A stretch of 64,000 nucleotides of DNA from NCBI GenBank assembly GCA_905160935.1, contig CAJHZI010000600.1:613001-677000 (forward strand), in the 5' to 3' direction. Origin of the DNA: Enchytraeus crypticus. Taxonomy: Eukaryota; Annelida; Clitellata; Enchytraeida; Enchytraeidae. A program made the position numbers and the translations under genes. Below, one piece after another: positions 35,701 through 47,098 of the stretch (position 1 is the stretch's first letter; each line of letters opens with the position of its first letter). The notes below the pieces were generated by a model. It searched no databases. It saw only the letters and a list, made by a program, of their open reading frames with translations, and was not told the origin of the DNA.

Positions 35701-38700
35701 GTAGAGAGCTATTGCCTGCAACATGTCGTAAAAATTTATATTTTTCTTTGGTGTTCAGTAGAATTTCATACGGCCTTATAATTTATGAAAATAATTCGGA
35801 AAAAGCACTTCATCCTCTGCATGTAGCGAATAATAGAGCCCTTAGGATTCACCAGGTTCAAGACAGACGATATAAAACCAAGCTCCTTTATGAGAACTAC
35901 AGTACCTTACCGATACATCTGTTGTATAAGTCTATGACTGCCAATAATGATTTATAAGTGCTTATATCACGAAGGATTCATGTCTAAACTTATAAAAGAT
36001 ATGTTTATATCTAATCTTTTAAATAGCGACTATCATACTAAGCTTTCGGTATCCAATTATCTTTCTTTACCTGCGAATCGTTCTAACTTCTCATCTAATG
36101 TATTTGAAGGATGCTCAATATGGAATGCTATACCTATTGCAATTCGCAGCTTAAACTCTTTTAATTCTTTTAAGGTGTCGTACAGACTTTTTCTTATGGA
36201 ATCTTGGTAATTATTGAATTACTATTTAAAATCTGATATATATTAGATAATCGTATCATATATTGTTTTGGGTAATCTATTTACAATCCTAGTGACATAA
36301 ACGTAACATATTACTGTTGTCATGATTTAGATAAAACTTTAGTGTTTCTTCGATTTCCTTCTTTCTTTGTTTACTGCGGTGGTCAGCTCGATATGGTACT
36401 TCAGTACCCTCTCTGATGGCCGTGGTGGGCAAATTTTAGTTTTTGTTTGATGCTACATATGTTAATTCTCACTTTTGTCTGCTGATTTATCTGTTTTCAC
36501 ACTTATTTGTCGGTGTTTCATGAATTTCTAAATAAACATATGTACTATTATAATATGTTAAGCCAAAGTCTATTGAAAATAATTATTCATTCTTATTCTC
36601 TCTAGTGTTCTGGCAAGTGACAGATCCAAGGTTCATATTCCTACTGACATGCTGCTTTTATAGGCTTCACAAAGAACACTCCATCGATCAACTATTTGAT
36701 CCCGTCACAAAGGGTAATGAATAATCAGTATATTAAAAAGATTACATTAAGGTGTGGCTAAACCTAGAGCTGGAAAATAATATGGCTTCTGAGGTTGCAT
36801 CCCGTTGCTCTCTCAGTTCTTGCTCCGTCACCTCTTACGACACGTACGGTTTGCGGTTGGTCAATTCTTCTCCATCCAGGACACAACATGAGATTTATAC
36901 GATATTGATAATTATTCCGCAGCCGGAATGTTGAAGGGAGACACCGGAGCCACTGGATCAGCCGGGATAGTTGGAGCTGTGGGACCTCCAGGACCTCAGG
37001 GTTCCATCGGATTCACTGGTCTACCTGGAGTTACCGGTGGTACCGGAAACACGGGATTCCCTGGCCCAACGGGCAGCACAGGACCACATGGGCCCACAGG
37101 CAGCACGGGCGCGACCGGGTTGAGAGGGTTCCAAGGACTTCAGGGCATACCGGGGCAGACCGGTGCTTCAGGTCCCCTAGGTGCCACAGGTGAGCCTGGG
37201 CACACAGGGGCCACTGGGCTTCAAGGTTTTACGGGATCTAGTGGAGCGCAAGGGAGCACAGGGTCACCTGGAGCTACAGGAGCACAAGGAGCAACTGGAA
37301 CACAAGGAGCGCCTGGAGATACGGGAGGATCAGGAGCGAGAGGTGAACAGGGCCAGGTGGGCGCGACAGGTCCAGCTGGAGCAACAGGTGCTGCAGGCTC
37401 CACCGGGGCTATAGGTGCCACTGGATATACTGGTCCTATTGGTGGCACAGGGGCAACAGGAGCCCAAGGGGCCACTGGCTTAGCAGGTCCTCAAGGTGAA
37501 ACAGGGCATACTGGTCCTGAAGGCCTGCAAGGACGAACTGGGGCCAGTGGATTGCAAGGTGCAAATGGACCAACCGGTGCAACAGGTGCCACGGGAAATA
37601 ATGGCCCAACAGGGTCAACGGGACCCGTGGGCCTTAAAGGGCAAACTGGATCCCCTGGCGCAGTAGGGGCGACTGGGTTAATTGGAGCAACTGGACAACA
37701 AGGACCCGGTGGTCCTCAAGGATGGACCGGAAGTGCTGGTCCTGTGGGTGAAACAGGAGCTACGGGTTTAAGAGGTGAAAGAGGGGTCGATGGAGCGACT
37801 GGCTTACCTGGAGCATCTGGAGCCACGGGACAAGTGGGTCCTATAGGAAACACTGGTGCCCCTGGAGCTACCGGAGCTGTTGGTGGCACAGGATCAACAG
37901 GTGCTTCCGGAGCTGCCGGATGGACTGGTGCCACAGGACCTAGAGGTGATACTGGAGCATCAGGGATAATTGGATCAACAGGGTCTATAGGTGCCACTGG
38001 AGCTCCAGGAATTCAAGGACCAATTGGAGATACCGGTCCAGTGGGGTCACCTGGTGCTACCGGGTTTACGGGAGAGACTGGCCTGGCAGGAGCCTCGGGT
38101 TCTGTTGGTCCAATGGGTCCTACAGGGGCAACAGGACCTCACGGCCCTACTGGAGCAACCGGCTCAACAGGTCTTAGTGGTTCTAACGGCACTGCGGGTG
38201 AGATTAGCAAAATTGAATCGTTTTCATAACATAACATAACATAGCATACATGACATAGCATAGCATAGCATACCATAACATAATATAACAAAGCATAACA
38301 CAACATAACATAACATAATATAATATAGTTATGGAAAGTACCTAGGGGTCAGTTTCATAAGTATTTATATCTTGTTTTGCTGACTCTTAACGGTTGCTTA
38401 ATTCTGATTCCAGTTGATTGGTTTTCTTATCTGGTTAAATGTTAACCAATGTAGCAGGTTTCCTGTGAACTAATTAAATTAATAACTTATGATTGTCAGT
38501 CCCAGTGTAGGTCTGCTTGTATGTGTGCATATATGTGTGTGATGCGGATTATATAAGGCTAAGGCTAATGTTAACGTCAGTTTCCTCACTCTAAAGCGAT
38601 GTCCAGGATTTGAATCCCGCACAAACAGATCCGCGGTCGAGTATCTTACCGACATCGCCACTGGCTCCAGCCAGTGGAGATGACGGCAAGGTACGCTTAA

Positions 38701-41700
38701 TCAACTTGGGCTGAAGTTAGTGGGAGTTACCGAGTTACGGAATTACCGGGTTACCCAGTTGGCTTGTGGGTTTCGGAAGTGGAAGTTGAAGTTGAAGTAG
38801 GGGTTGCAGTACGAACTACTTATCATCCTCTCCCGACCAGTGACTATGATTGTTGTTGCTGTCCCTTTCGGCCTTTAGGTCCTCTGTTTCTACGTTCATT
38901 ACTATTACTTTATTTGTCTCTGACGGTCTTCTTTCTATATATGTCTTCCATCTTTCTTGTGTACGGTAACTGTAAGATTACTAAAGTTTCGTATCCAACT
39001 GTAAGAATATCTTCTCTATTCATGTAGAGGCCTTTTAAGAAGAAATACGAACGGTGATAACTAAGAACATATTATTTGAATATTTTGTACGATCGTAGGA
39101 CTGAACTGTAATAATAAGATATATAGTCGATTTACACGCCTGTTCCTTCTGTAGTAATTCAATACCTGAAGTAGTCGTCCGCTTGGGTGGAACCCGTAGT
39201 ATAAAACTACCCTTCGCGCCCGTCTCTCTCTCGGTTTATTTCTCTCTTTCTCTCTCCTTCTTCCTTCCCATTTTAGTATATAGCAGTATTGTTAGTTTGT
39301 TACTCAGTCAGAAAACAATAAATGTTGTTTAAGACTCATTAAATAAATAAAATATCGATAAAGACCTTTAACTTAACTAAAAACTTTTTACTTAAAACAA
39401 TAAGTAAGCAACCAACAAGATAATTATAGAATTAGACATTTCGAATATCACATATCTGTACAATGTACACCAATAATATATCTAACTATAACAAGTATTA
39501 ATTCATAGATCAATATTATACAATATATTATGTAAGTTTCACATACATATTATACAGATTTATGGAGTGGTTTATAGATCTGCCTAGACTACTTCGTCTT
39601 GGAGCCCATTCAAAACACCACCAACTCTCAGAATAAAAATTGTTTATATATTTAGATTTAATATATTTATGACCTCCAGTTCTTCAGCTACTTGTTAAAT
39701 TAAACCAAATGTTACAGCCAACTTTAGTACTTTACTAATATGAATACCTCTCGAATCTTAAATACTTCCATAAGATCTTCCCCAACTGTTTTTTAATATG
39801 CATATACCCTAGAGATATTATTTTAATATATTTTAGATGATTTTCGTAACCGAAATCCTACACACCCAAATCAGTCTTTTCGCTCAAGACTGCACCTTCT
39901 ACAATTTGTCTATACCGTTTTTGAGCTGAAGACACCAAACTTAAACCCAATATCGAAGATTTGGTCTATGCTATTTAAGAAAATAATATAAAGCACTATT
40001 GCAGCAAAATCATGAACATCGTCAGATGTCAAATTATAGGCTTCTTTATTACTTATCTATAATTATGTATTATTATTATTATTATTATTAATATCCCATT
40101 ATCAATATCCAAATCTTAATGCAAATTCACAATACTATTCAAATGAATATACCTATATCTATTCCTATTCGTATTCAAATTCATAGTCAGTCCCATATAT
40201 ATTCAAATTTGAATTCAAATGCACATTGAGATATGCATTCGTACACGCATTCTTATTCGTAATTACATGTTCCTGTTCCAGGTGAGATCGGAGCCACGGG
40301 GGCATCAGGTGGTATAGGACCAGCCGGCCCCCAGGGCGCCACCGGGCAGACAGGGCCAGCAGGTGGAGTGGGGGCCACGGGGTTTACTGGAGCCACGGGT
40401 GCTCAGGGGCAGGTAGGAGCTACTGGTAGTCCGGGGCAAACTGGTTGGACCGGTGCTAGAGGGAACACGGGTGATACCGGAAGCACCGGTGCTCCGGGTT
40501 CAACTGGAGCTAGCGGCTTCACCGGACAGCCTGGAGCTACTGGAGAAACGGGTTCTAGTGGTGGAGTTGGTGCTCCAGGGGCAACTGGAACACCTGGAGC
40601 AACAGGAGAAATAGGGTCAACAGGTTTGACCGGGTCATCAGGTGGGGTTGGTTCTACGGGACAACCAGGAAACACTGGAGCACCAGGAGCTACAGGAGCA
40701 CCGGGGAGCACGGGTTCTACTGGTGCAATCGGATTTACTGGAGCAACGGGTTCTGCAGGAGCAACAGGATCAGATGGTAATTCCGGTCCACCGGGACCTT
40801 CAGGTAATCCTGGTGCCACTGGTGAAAGAGGTGAAGTAGGATTTACAGGTCAAACTGGTAACACAGGAGCAAGCGGAGCAATTGGACAGCCAGGATCTAC
40901 AGGTGAAACAGGATCTCCGGGTAGTACGGGACCAGCTGGTGCTACAGGATTCACTGGTGCTACAGGATTTACCGGTTCCTCGGGAATCCAAGGATTACCT
41001 GGAGCCACTGGAATGGCGGGATCAACTGGTGCTACCGGACTCGAAGGAGTGGTTGGACCGGTGGGTCCGGCTGGTGTAATAGGTATTCCAGGAGCCACGG
41101 GTAGCCCTGGTGCTACAGGACCAGCTGGGTCTCAAGGTCCACAAGGTCCAACGGGATCGACAGGTGCCACAGGTCCCACCGGATCAACTGGCTCTATTGG
41201 AGCAACCGGATATACAGGAAGTACCGGATCAAAAGGTGATACCGGACAACAAGGTCCAATTGGAATAACTGGACAACCTGGAGCCACTGGGTTTACGGGG
41301 GAAATAGGACCAACAGGAGCCCCTGGTAAGACTGGAGCACAGGGCATGCCGGGTTTAAACGGTTCCGTTGGAGCGACAGGACCAACTGGACAATCAGGGG
41401 ATCCGGGTGCAACAGGAGCCACTGGAGCTACGGGACCCTCATCCAACTATACCATGAATGGTATGAAAGGATCAAACTGCACAAATTTGGCAACAGCAGT
41501 ACCCAGCTTAACATCAACGTCTGAAGTAAATGTTACTACGTCATCTGTAAGGCCTGTAAGTTCTTCCTCTAGTAATTCAACGGAATCTCAGCTATCCACT
41601 GCCAGCAGGAGTAGGGTTACTGAATCCAGCATGACTCATAGTGCTGCAGCGACTCTAGAATTTAATGACGAACGTACATCAGACACTGGCAGCAGAACTT

Positions 41701-43598
41701 TCGTCTCCCATTCTGAATCCTACTCATCTGCGACCTCAAGCGGCTCGAATGCTACAGCAGCAATTACTCAACTTGGCACAACGACTGAGAAACTAGATAC
41801 GACAAGTGTTTCGCAAGAACCTGCTTCAGGCGGTAGAAACAATTCATTAGAAACGACAAGTGTTTCGAAGGAACTTGTTTCAGGCGATGGAAACAATTCA
41901 TTAGAAACGACAAGTGTTTCACAAGAACCTGTTTCAAGCGGTGAAAACAATTCATTAAAAGGTTCAATTTCGACAGAAATATTCAGCCACATTTCCACAA
42001 CTGTTTCGTTTACAACTGTGTTTCAGAATAGGTCTGTATTCGAAATGGAAGTCAGCAAGGAAACAACTGGAACATATACTGGTCGAGAGAGTGACGGTAG
42101 TGTGACTAATGAATCGTCGGAGATTAATAGAAACACAGAACAATCAGGTTCCCAGCAAAGTCATTCAAGTTCTCAATCTTTCTCCGAGCCCGATTTGAAA
42201 TCCTCCCAATCTGCTTCATACAACGCTTCCACAGAATCTGCTCGAACAACTGATCACTCCTCTACGGAGAGTTTCTCTTCAAGAGAAACAATTATCCCAC
42301 TGACGACATCATCTACGCACAACGTATCTCTAGATACAACTGAAAGAGATCAGCGATCGACTGAATCCTTGCCGTTATCTGCTAACCAAGTCGCAACAAC
42401 ACCTAGAAGCGAATCCGATTCTAAGAGCGATAACGGAACTGAAACAGGGACACCTTCGTTCAGGGGGATAACAACCGAAATGGAAAGAAATGGAAATTTC
42501 GGAAGCTCGCCTGTAGCAGATGGTAGCAATAGTAAAGAAGTGACTGCTTTTACGTTTGAAAGTTCGTCTTTAGAAGTTAGAGATAGTTGGACTACAAGTT
42601 CAGGAGTAGAAACCTCATCTTCGGGAAATATCTCTGCAAAACAAAGTTATGTTAGTGATTCACACACTAATTCACATAAATCAGAATTCACCTCAACTCG
42701 CGCAGAAAACGATTCCATCACATCTGCTAATTTCAGTTTTTCTGAACCGATATCAATGAAAGCAGCTACAACAGTTCCGGAGCAAGGCACTGAGACATTT
42801 AAAGGAAACGAGACCAGCGATTTTACACCCGCTACGTCTATATCAATTGAAGAAAATCTTTCCTCTACGAGATTAGTGCTAGATGTAACTAATGCGAGCT
42901 TTATATCTTCAACTTCGGGACCTTTAGGTGAAGCCGCTACGTCAACATTGCGCAGCACAAGAGAGTCAGGATCGAATGGCCCGGAGGGTGGACCAGTGAA
43001 GTTCTCTGGTGGAATAGAGACTACTGACGTAACTAGAACAACCGACTCGGAGCCTAGTGAAGGCACGCAGGGGCAGGCCTTGACTACTGCTGTAACTTTG
43101 GCTCAGAGCACTGGGGGCACATCGGGGCAGGGAGGAGCTACAGGCCCTACAGGAGCTCAGGGCACTGGAGGTACATCGGGGCAGGGAGGAGCTACAGGCC
43201 CTACAGGAGCTCAGGGCACTGGAGGCACACCGGGGCAGGCAGGAGCTACAGGCCCTACTGGAGCTCAGGGCACTGGAGGTACACCGGGGCAGGGAGGAGC
43301 TACAGGCCCTACTGGAGCTCAGGGCACTGGAGGTACACCGGGGCAGGGAGGAGCTACAGGCCCTACTGGAGCTCAGGGCACTGGAGGTACACCGGGGCAG
43401 GGAGGAGCTACAGGCCCTACTGGAGCTCAGGGCACTGGAGGTACACCGGGTCAGGCAGGATCTCCAGGGACCAGTGAGACAGCAAGATCAAATTTTACCG
43501 GAACTGATTCGGTTAGATTATCAACTATAGAATCCGTGATTGAGACGAGAGCGGCTAGGAGTCGACGAAGAGCAGTCAGGTCGAGAAAACGACGTTAA
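32429..43598 (+). CDS. secreted Thr-rich collagen-like protein with mucin-like domain
   Basis: Model: exons 32429-32723, 36923-38197 and 40282-43598; both introns are phase 1; 1,628 residues. Order: N-region with hydrophobic FLSVLLLAC signal core; a CSCY...YC cysteine segment; a short heptad coiled coil ([20 protein letters not shown]) that could register three chains; collagen block 1, about residues 103-910, in unbroken Gly-X-Y register across intron 2; a Ser/Thr-rich stretch of about 550 residues with many N-glycosylation sequons; collagen block 2, 18-residue repeats; then a basic tail rich in Arg. Thr is unusually frequent at Y and Pro is scarce. Inference: an extracellular, heavily O-glycosylated trimer, perhaps cuticle, tube or mucus. 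No C-terminal NC1/COLFI domain is present, so it is not a fibrillar or basement-membrane collagen. Confidence 0.85.
33145..33205. repeat. (ATC)n microsatellite
   Basis: ATC/GTC trinucleotide array in collagen-like intron 1. A TATCAATAATA array follows at 33325-33415. Confidence 0.9.
33425..36550 (+). mobile_element. broken LINE (Jockey/CR1-like) in collagen-like intron 1
   Basis: Sense-strand remnant of a non-LTR retrotransposon polyprotein. Endonuclease motifs: ILSEIW, GDMNLNL, SLIDHVF, TDHF. Reverse-transcriptase motifs: [68 protein letters not shown], then FADD, the catalytic metal-binding pair. The RT tail continues to [14 protein letters not shown] near 36.17 kb, and a 3' UTR runs to about 36.55 kb. 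At least five frameshifts or stops (near 33.86, 34.31, 34.60, 34.81 and 35.2 kb) make it inactive. The 5' end of the endonuclease is missing. It belongs to the same family as 8.6-9.6 kb. Confidence 0.9.
36600..36720 (-). repeat. LINE family E 3' tail fragment
   Basis: 'gtgttctggcaagtgacaga', 'tccaaggttcatattc', 'gaacactccatcgatcaac'; parallel to 11.11-11.24 kb. Confidence 0.55.
36750..36895 (+). repeat. dispersed repeat family D, partial
   Basis: 'atggcttctgaggttgcatc', 'cacctcttacgacacgtac', 'ggtttgcggttggtcaattc', 'gacacaacatgag'. It ends about 27 bp before the exon 2 acceptor of the collagen-like gene. Confidence 0.55.
36923..38197 (+). CDS. collagen-like gene exon 2: Gly-X-Y block
   Basis: Acceptor attattccgcag at 36922. 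After GMLK, the exon encodes Gly-X-Y without interruption: [19 protein letters not shown] and onward. GAT, GPT, GST and GNT triplets dominate. One RGD is present ([10 protein letters not shown], about 37.94-37.97 kb), a possible integrin site if exposed. Donor GCGG|GTGAGA splits a Gly codon. Antisense Pro-rich ORFs over this exon are shadows. Confidence 0.9.
38228..38335. repeat. (ATAAC)n / (ATAGC)n simple repeat
   Basis: Pentamer array in the 5' part of collagen-like intron 2. The pentamer is the same as in the tail of SINE-like family C. Confidence 0.85.
38555..38690 (-). repeat. tRNA-derived SINE, family B
   Basis: The minus strand has TGGCGATGTCGG (box A) and GGATTCAAATCC (box B), then 'gacatcgctttagagtgagg'. 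It lies in collagen-like intron 2. Confidence 0.78.
38700..40281. other. rest of collagen-like intron 2
   Basis: AT-rich, no supported feature apart from a TC-rich patch near 39.22-39.27 kb, a short (ATT)n near 40.07 kb and 'attcaaat'-type repeats just before the exon 3 acceptor. Confidence 0.5.
40282..43598 (+). CDS. collagen-like gene exon 3: collagen, mucin-like, collagen repeats, basic tail
   Basis: Acceptor ctgttccag; the first GT completes the split Gly codon, so the triplet register is kept. Gly-X-Y runs to GATGPSSN near 41.44 kb. A Ser/Thr/Glu-rich segment follows to about 43.09 kb, with an 18-residue tandem of three units near 41.79-41.96 kb (TTSVSQEP...NNSLE). Then come about 6.5 units of a 54-bp repeat (43111-43470) in register [18 protein letters not shown]. 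The C-terminus is [20 protein letters not shown]. AATAAA at 44055 is a plausible polyadenylation signal. Confidence 0.92.
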
Positions 43599-44185
43599 AA
43601 TAAATTCATTTAAAATACTGTTCATCAAGATACCTAATTTAGAAATGTAGGCTTAATAGTTATACCTACTTATGATATATAACAGTTATTTATTGTTTCT
43701 TAGCTTTAACTCTGGTTCGTAGATTTCGATATTTTGTTGAATATTCAGTTGATTTCTTAATTAGCTAATTACGGAATCTAGAAAAAATGTGACTAGAAAG
43801 CAAAATATTTAAAGACTACTATTAAATTGACCACACGCGATAAAATATATCTAAGCGATCTAGAATAATAATGTTCAGATTTATCATAGTCTCTTGCATG
43901 ATTTTTATTACGGTATTTATTTCGTCGGTAGATCATTTACACGTTCATGCAAAATCTTAATGTGTAGAACTGCAGTCTGCAGACAACCATAGGCCTATAG
44001 CATTCGAAAAAATCTTTAGGAGTACTGAACTATTCAAAGCCGAACTTATCAGAGAATAAAATCTACAATATTCACGATTAGTTCCAATTACTCCTCCTAA
44101 CGGCAGGTCCTGGAATATAAATCATTCAACCAATTATGCAAGAAGTCCTTTATAATTTGCTGTTAGGCCTACTTTATGTATAACT
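43599..44185. other. collagen-like gene 3' UTR and flank
   Basis: AT-rich; AATAAA at 44055-44060. No other gene seen. Confidence 0.55.
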
Positions 44186-44187
44186 GA

Positions 44188-44478
44188 ACTAACATAACGG
44201 CACACTGGGCCAGGAAGCACAGATGCTTGTTTAAGACCCATTTCCACCTTCCTCGCCATGGTTATTAGTAATCATTGCCTTTTGATGGCGCATCAATTGC
44301 AGCCGGCGCGGATTTAAGAATAACCTTCCATCACTCTGGGATTTTTTCTTTCAAATCTGTCAACACTCGGTCTTCCAAAGTAGTCGCCGACAAAGTACTA
44401 ACAGAGGCCGATGCGGCTTAACTTCGATTATTGACGCGCAACTAAACCAAGTGCGCTAATCCCGCCGTCCAAACTAAC
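44188..44478 (-). repeat. SINE-like family C, near full length
   Basis: It runs from 'aactaacataacggcacact' to 'gcgctaatcccgccgtcc'. On the minus strand the head is 'cggcgggattagcgcacttg', whose TAGCGCACTTGG is one mismatch from a tRNA box A; a box B is weak. The (GTTAT)n 3' tail supports retroposition. Confidence 0.72.
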
Positions 44479-44759
44479 CAACTGAACAAATTGATAGTTT
44501 AAATTTGAGGTTACATTTGGAGATATCGACATATTCATTGATGATATATACTTTCGCAATAACATGTGTTATTTGCTACATCCACTGCCATTATATACTA
44601 TATTTTATGTGTTTTAGAAAAATGTCAGTTAGTTTTTTTATTGCATCAAATGTAGTGAGTTTGAACCCAATAGAATGAACCCAATAAATCATGTAATGAA
44701 TACATTGATATGAATAATAATAATTGCTTCTGGTTTTGTATACGACCAGGTCATGCAAA

Positions 44760-44880
44760 ATTACTTGCAGAAATTACATGTATGCCTTATTACTGCACTT
44801 CTTACGGCACTTATTACTGCACCTATCACTGCACTTTATACTGCACTTATTAGTGCACTTATTCGCACTAAGGGGCAGCT
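44760..44880. repeat. short tandem repeat 'cttattactgca'
   Basis: About eight diverged 12-bp units. Confidence 0.75.
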
Positions 44881-45220
44881 GGGAAAACTAGAAATTCGTA
44901 CGCAGGGGGAAGGCAGCAAACGAGCCCAACATTGTTTAAACAAATAAAGATGTCTAACGTCCAGATTTAACCCACTTCATCAATTCATTCTATAAAGAAT
45001 GAATAAATTGAATCAATGAAAGAATCAATTTAATCTATAAATAATTAATTGGAAATTATTCTGTATTTTAGTATTATAGAATTCTGTAACTTATTCTTTA
45101 ATTCTATAAACTATTGTAAAATTCTAGAATTATTTTATACTTCTGGGATTATTCAATAACTCTGTAATTAGTTGAAAGTATAGGCAATCCATGTTGCTGC
45201 TCAAGTAAAAGACCTGTTTG

Positions 45221-46037
45221 CAGTGGCGGATCCAGGAATTTTGTAAGGGGGAGACCGAAATTTTTTTTTTGTACATTTTTTTGCTTACGCCCCGCCTTCT
45301 TCGGGACATGTGACGCAACCAGACAAATTTCTGTGGGGGGGGGGGCTCAAAATTTATTCACTACTGAATTCGGCTCATAGAACGAGTGTATCCCCATAAC
45401 TTACCCTCCCCCCCCCCGCTTATACCCGTACTAAAGTCAGGGGAATACCTAAAATTCTACATTTGTTTTGGAGAAAGTAGGTTAATTTTGTCACCTCTGT
45501 AGAAACTCTGAAGATCTCGACGAATTGCAAAAGTGACTTAATTTTGGTGGTGGTGGGGGGGGGGCTTGACCCCTCCCATCCAAGGCTGCTTGCACCACTG
45601 CTACGGGACAGAGTTCACAATTTTTACTTAGGCCTACACCATTTTTTTCCTCCAATGCATATGTTCAAGTGAAAATTGAGAGCTAGTGAAACGGTCAACA
45701 TTTTTGGACCTCCTTCCATTATACAGGGCTCCTAGTACATGTATATCCTAGAAAAAAATCGAGCTATTGGAAGTGAGTTCCCTGTCGTACCACCCCCCAC
45801 CGGCCCCCCTAACCACTGCCATTACTAGCATATTTACACATCAAAATTGCCTTAGAAACAATGAAACTATACCCCTGTCATACCCTCCACCCCGGGCCCC
45901 CCCCCTAACCACTGCCATCATTAACATATTTATACATAGAAATTGCCTTAGAAACAATGAAAATAAAGCTTACAATTTTTTATCGGCGGACCTAAAGGGG
46001 GGCCCGGGCCCCCTGGCTCCCCCTGGATCCTCCACTG
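45221..46037. mobile_element. non-autonomous hAT-type DNA transposon
   Basis: About 0.82 kb. Termini CAGTGGCGGATCCAGG (left) and CCTGGATCCTCCACTG (right) are inverted repeats with one mismatch. An exact 8-bp target duplication CCTGTTTG flanks it (45213-45220 and 46038-46045). The interior is homologous to the 11.55-12.73 kb copy but about 360 bp shorter. No transposase. Confidence 0.9.
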
Positions 46038-46324
46038 CCTGTTTGATAGAGCTGATAGCATAATATTATATCCATTAGGTTTCTCCAGACATTGTTGCGT
46101 TCACTGATCTCATGTACTGATTGGATTTACATTGAAAGATAAATGGTGTTCAACAGATTCTAAATAAATAAAATTTAAGGCTGGTTGTTTAGTTTGTATT
46201 TTTATTTTTAACATTAGGTTTTAGCTTCTGACAATAGAAAAGCAAGTTTTAGAGACATTTTTTATCCATTTCGTGCAGACTTAGTGCTAGAATTGATTTT
46301 GAATTGAATGTGTTACGAAAATAT

Positions 46325-46610
46325 ATGTCATCGTCATCTTCTTCTCTTTAATCCCAGTTTAACGAGGGTTGGGATACGAATAGGCCTTCTCCAGTACTCT
46401 TATCTGTCCCATACCATATCATGACCTCAACCAATCCCCTACTTTTCCATTGGTATTGGAAATTTTGCAGTAATTTCTAGAGCCTATGCGCTTACCGACT
46501 GAATGCCCTTTCTGACGTTGGTTTGTATCTTAGTGCTTTAGTCGCCTTTTGCGATAAGTGCAGTCACCGGTTGGTCTATTCTTCAGGCTAACGGGATACA
46601 ACACGGGGAA
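46325..46610 (+). repeat. dispersed repeat family D, longest copy
   Basis: 'tcccagtttaacgagggttg', 'ttttgcagtaatttctagag', 'gccctttctgacgttggttt', 'agtcgccttttgcgataagt', 'ataCAACACGGG' end. Other copies: 53.54-53.77 kb (+), 60.56-60.76 kb (-) and shorter pieces. Confidence 0.7.
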
Positions 46611-46934
46611 ATGAAAATATATATGTTATTTACTTAAATTTAGAATAGCAGCGCTCGAATATTAAAGTGCAAATTACAGTTGTACTCGTCAGAAACCACT
46701 GTCTAGTTCTGAATCCGTCTCAAGCGCTTTCAGGAAGGATCTCTCCAGAGAACCTTCCTGATTAATAATTTAATGTTGAGTTGATGCCATCTGAATCGTT
46801 TCTGTTCGACTCACGGTAGTTACTGGAAACTGACGTGTTACTGTAACATTACCTTTAGCTTTCTATTATATATATATAGGCCAATATATATATTGTACAT
46901 GTATATAGGTCTACATGTATAATACTAGGTCTAC

Positions 46935-46945
46935 ATGTATAGCCT

Positions 46946-46990
<45 letters not shown>

Positions 46991-47007
46991 ATCTATATTT
47001 ATATACA

Positions 47008-47081
<74 letters not shown>

Positions 47082-47098
47082 TAATGTGTGTATATATA
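46935..47098. repeat. (AT)n microsatellite
   Basis: Interrupted AT tract. Confidence 0.95.

Noticed and set aside
36923..41440. Bacterial contamination or recent horizontal transfer as source of the Thr-rich collagen
   Set aside because: Matching phase-1 GT-AG introns, a separate signal-peptide exon and flanking animal repeats show that it is a resident nuclear gene. Distant transfer cannot be excluded, but nothing in the sequence shows it.
37221..41446. Pro-rich antisense ORFs over the collagen exons
   Set aside because: They are shadows: Gly-X-Y codons (GGN) read as Pro (NCC) on the other strand.
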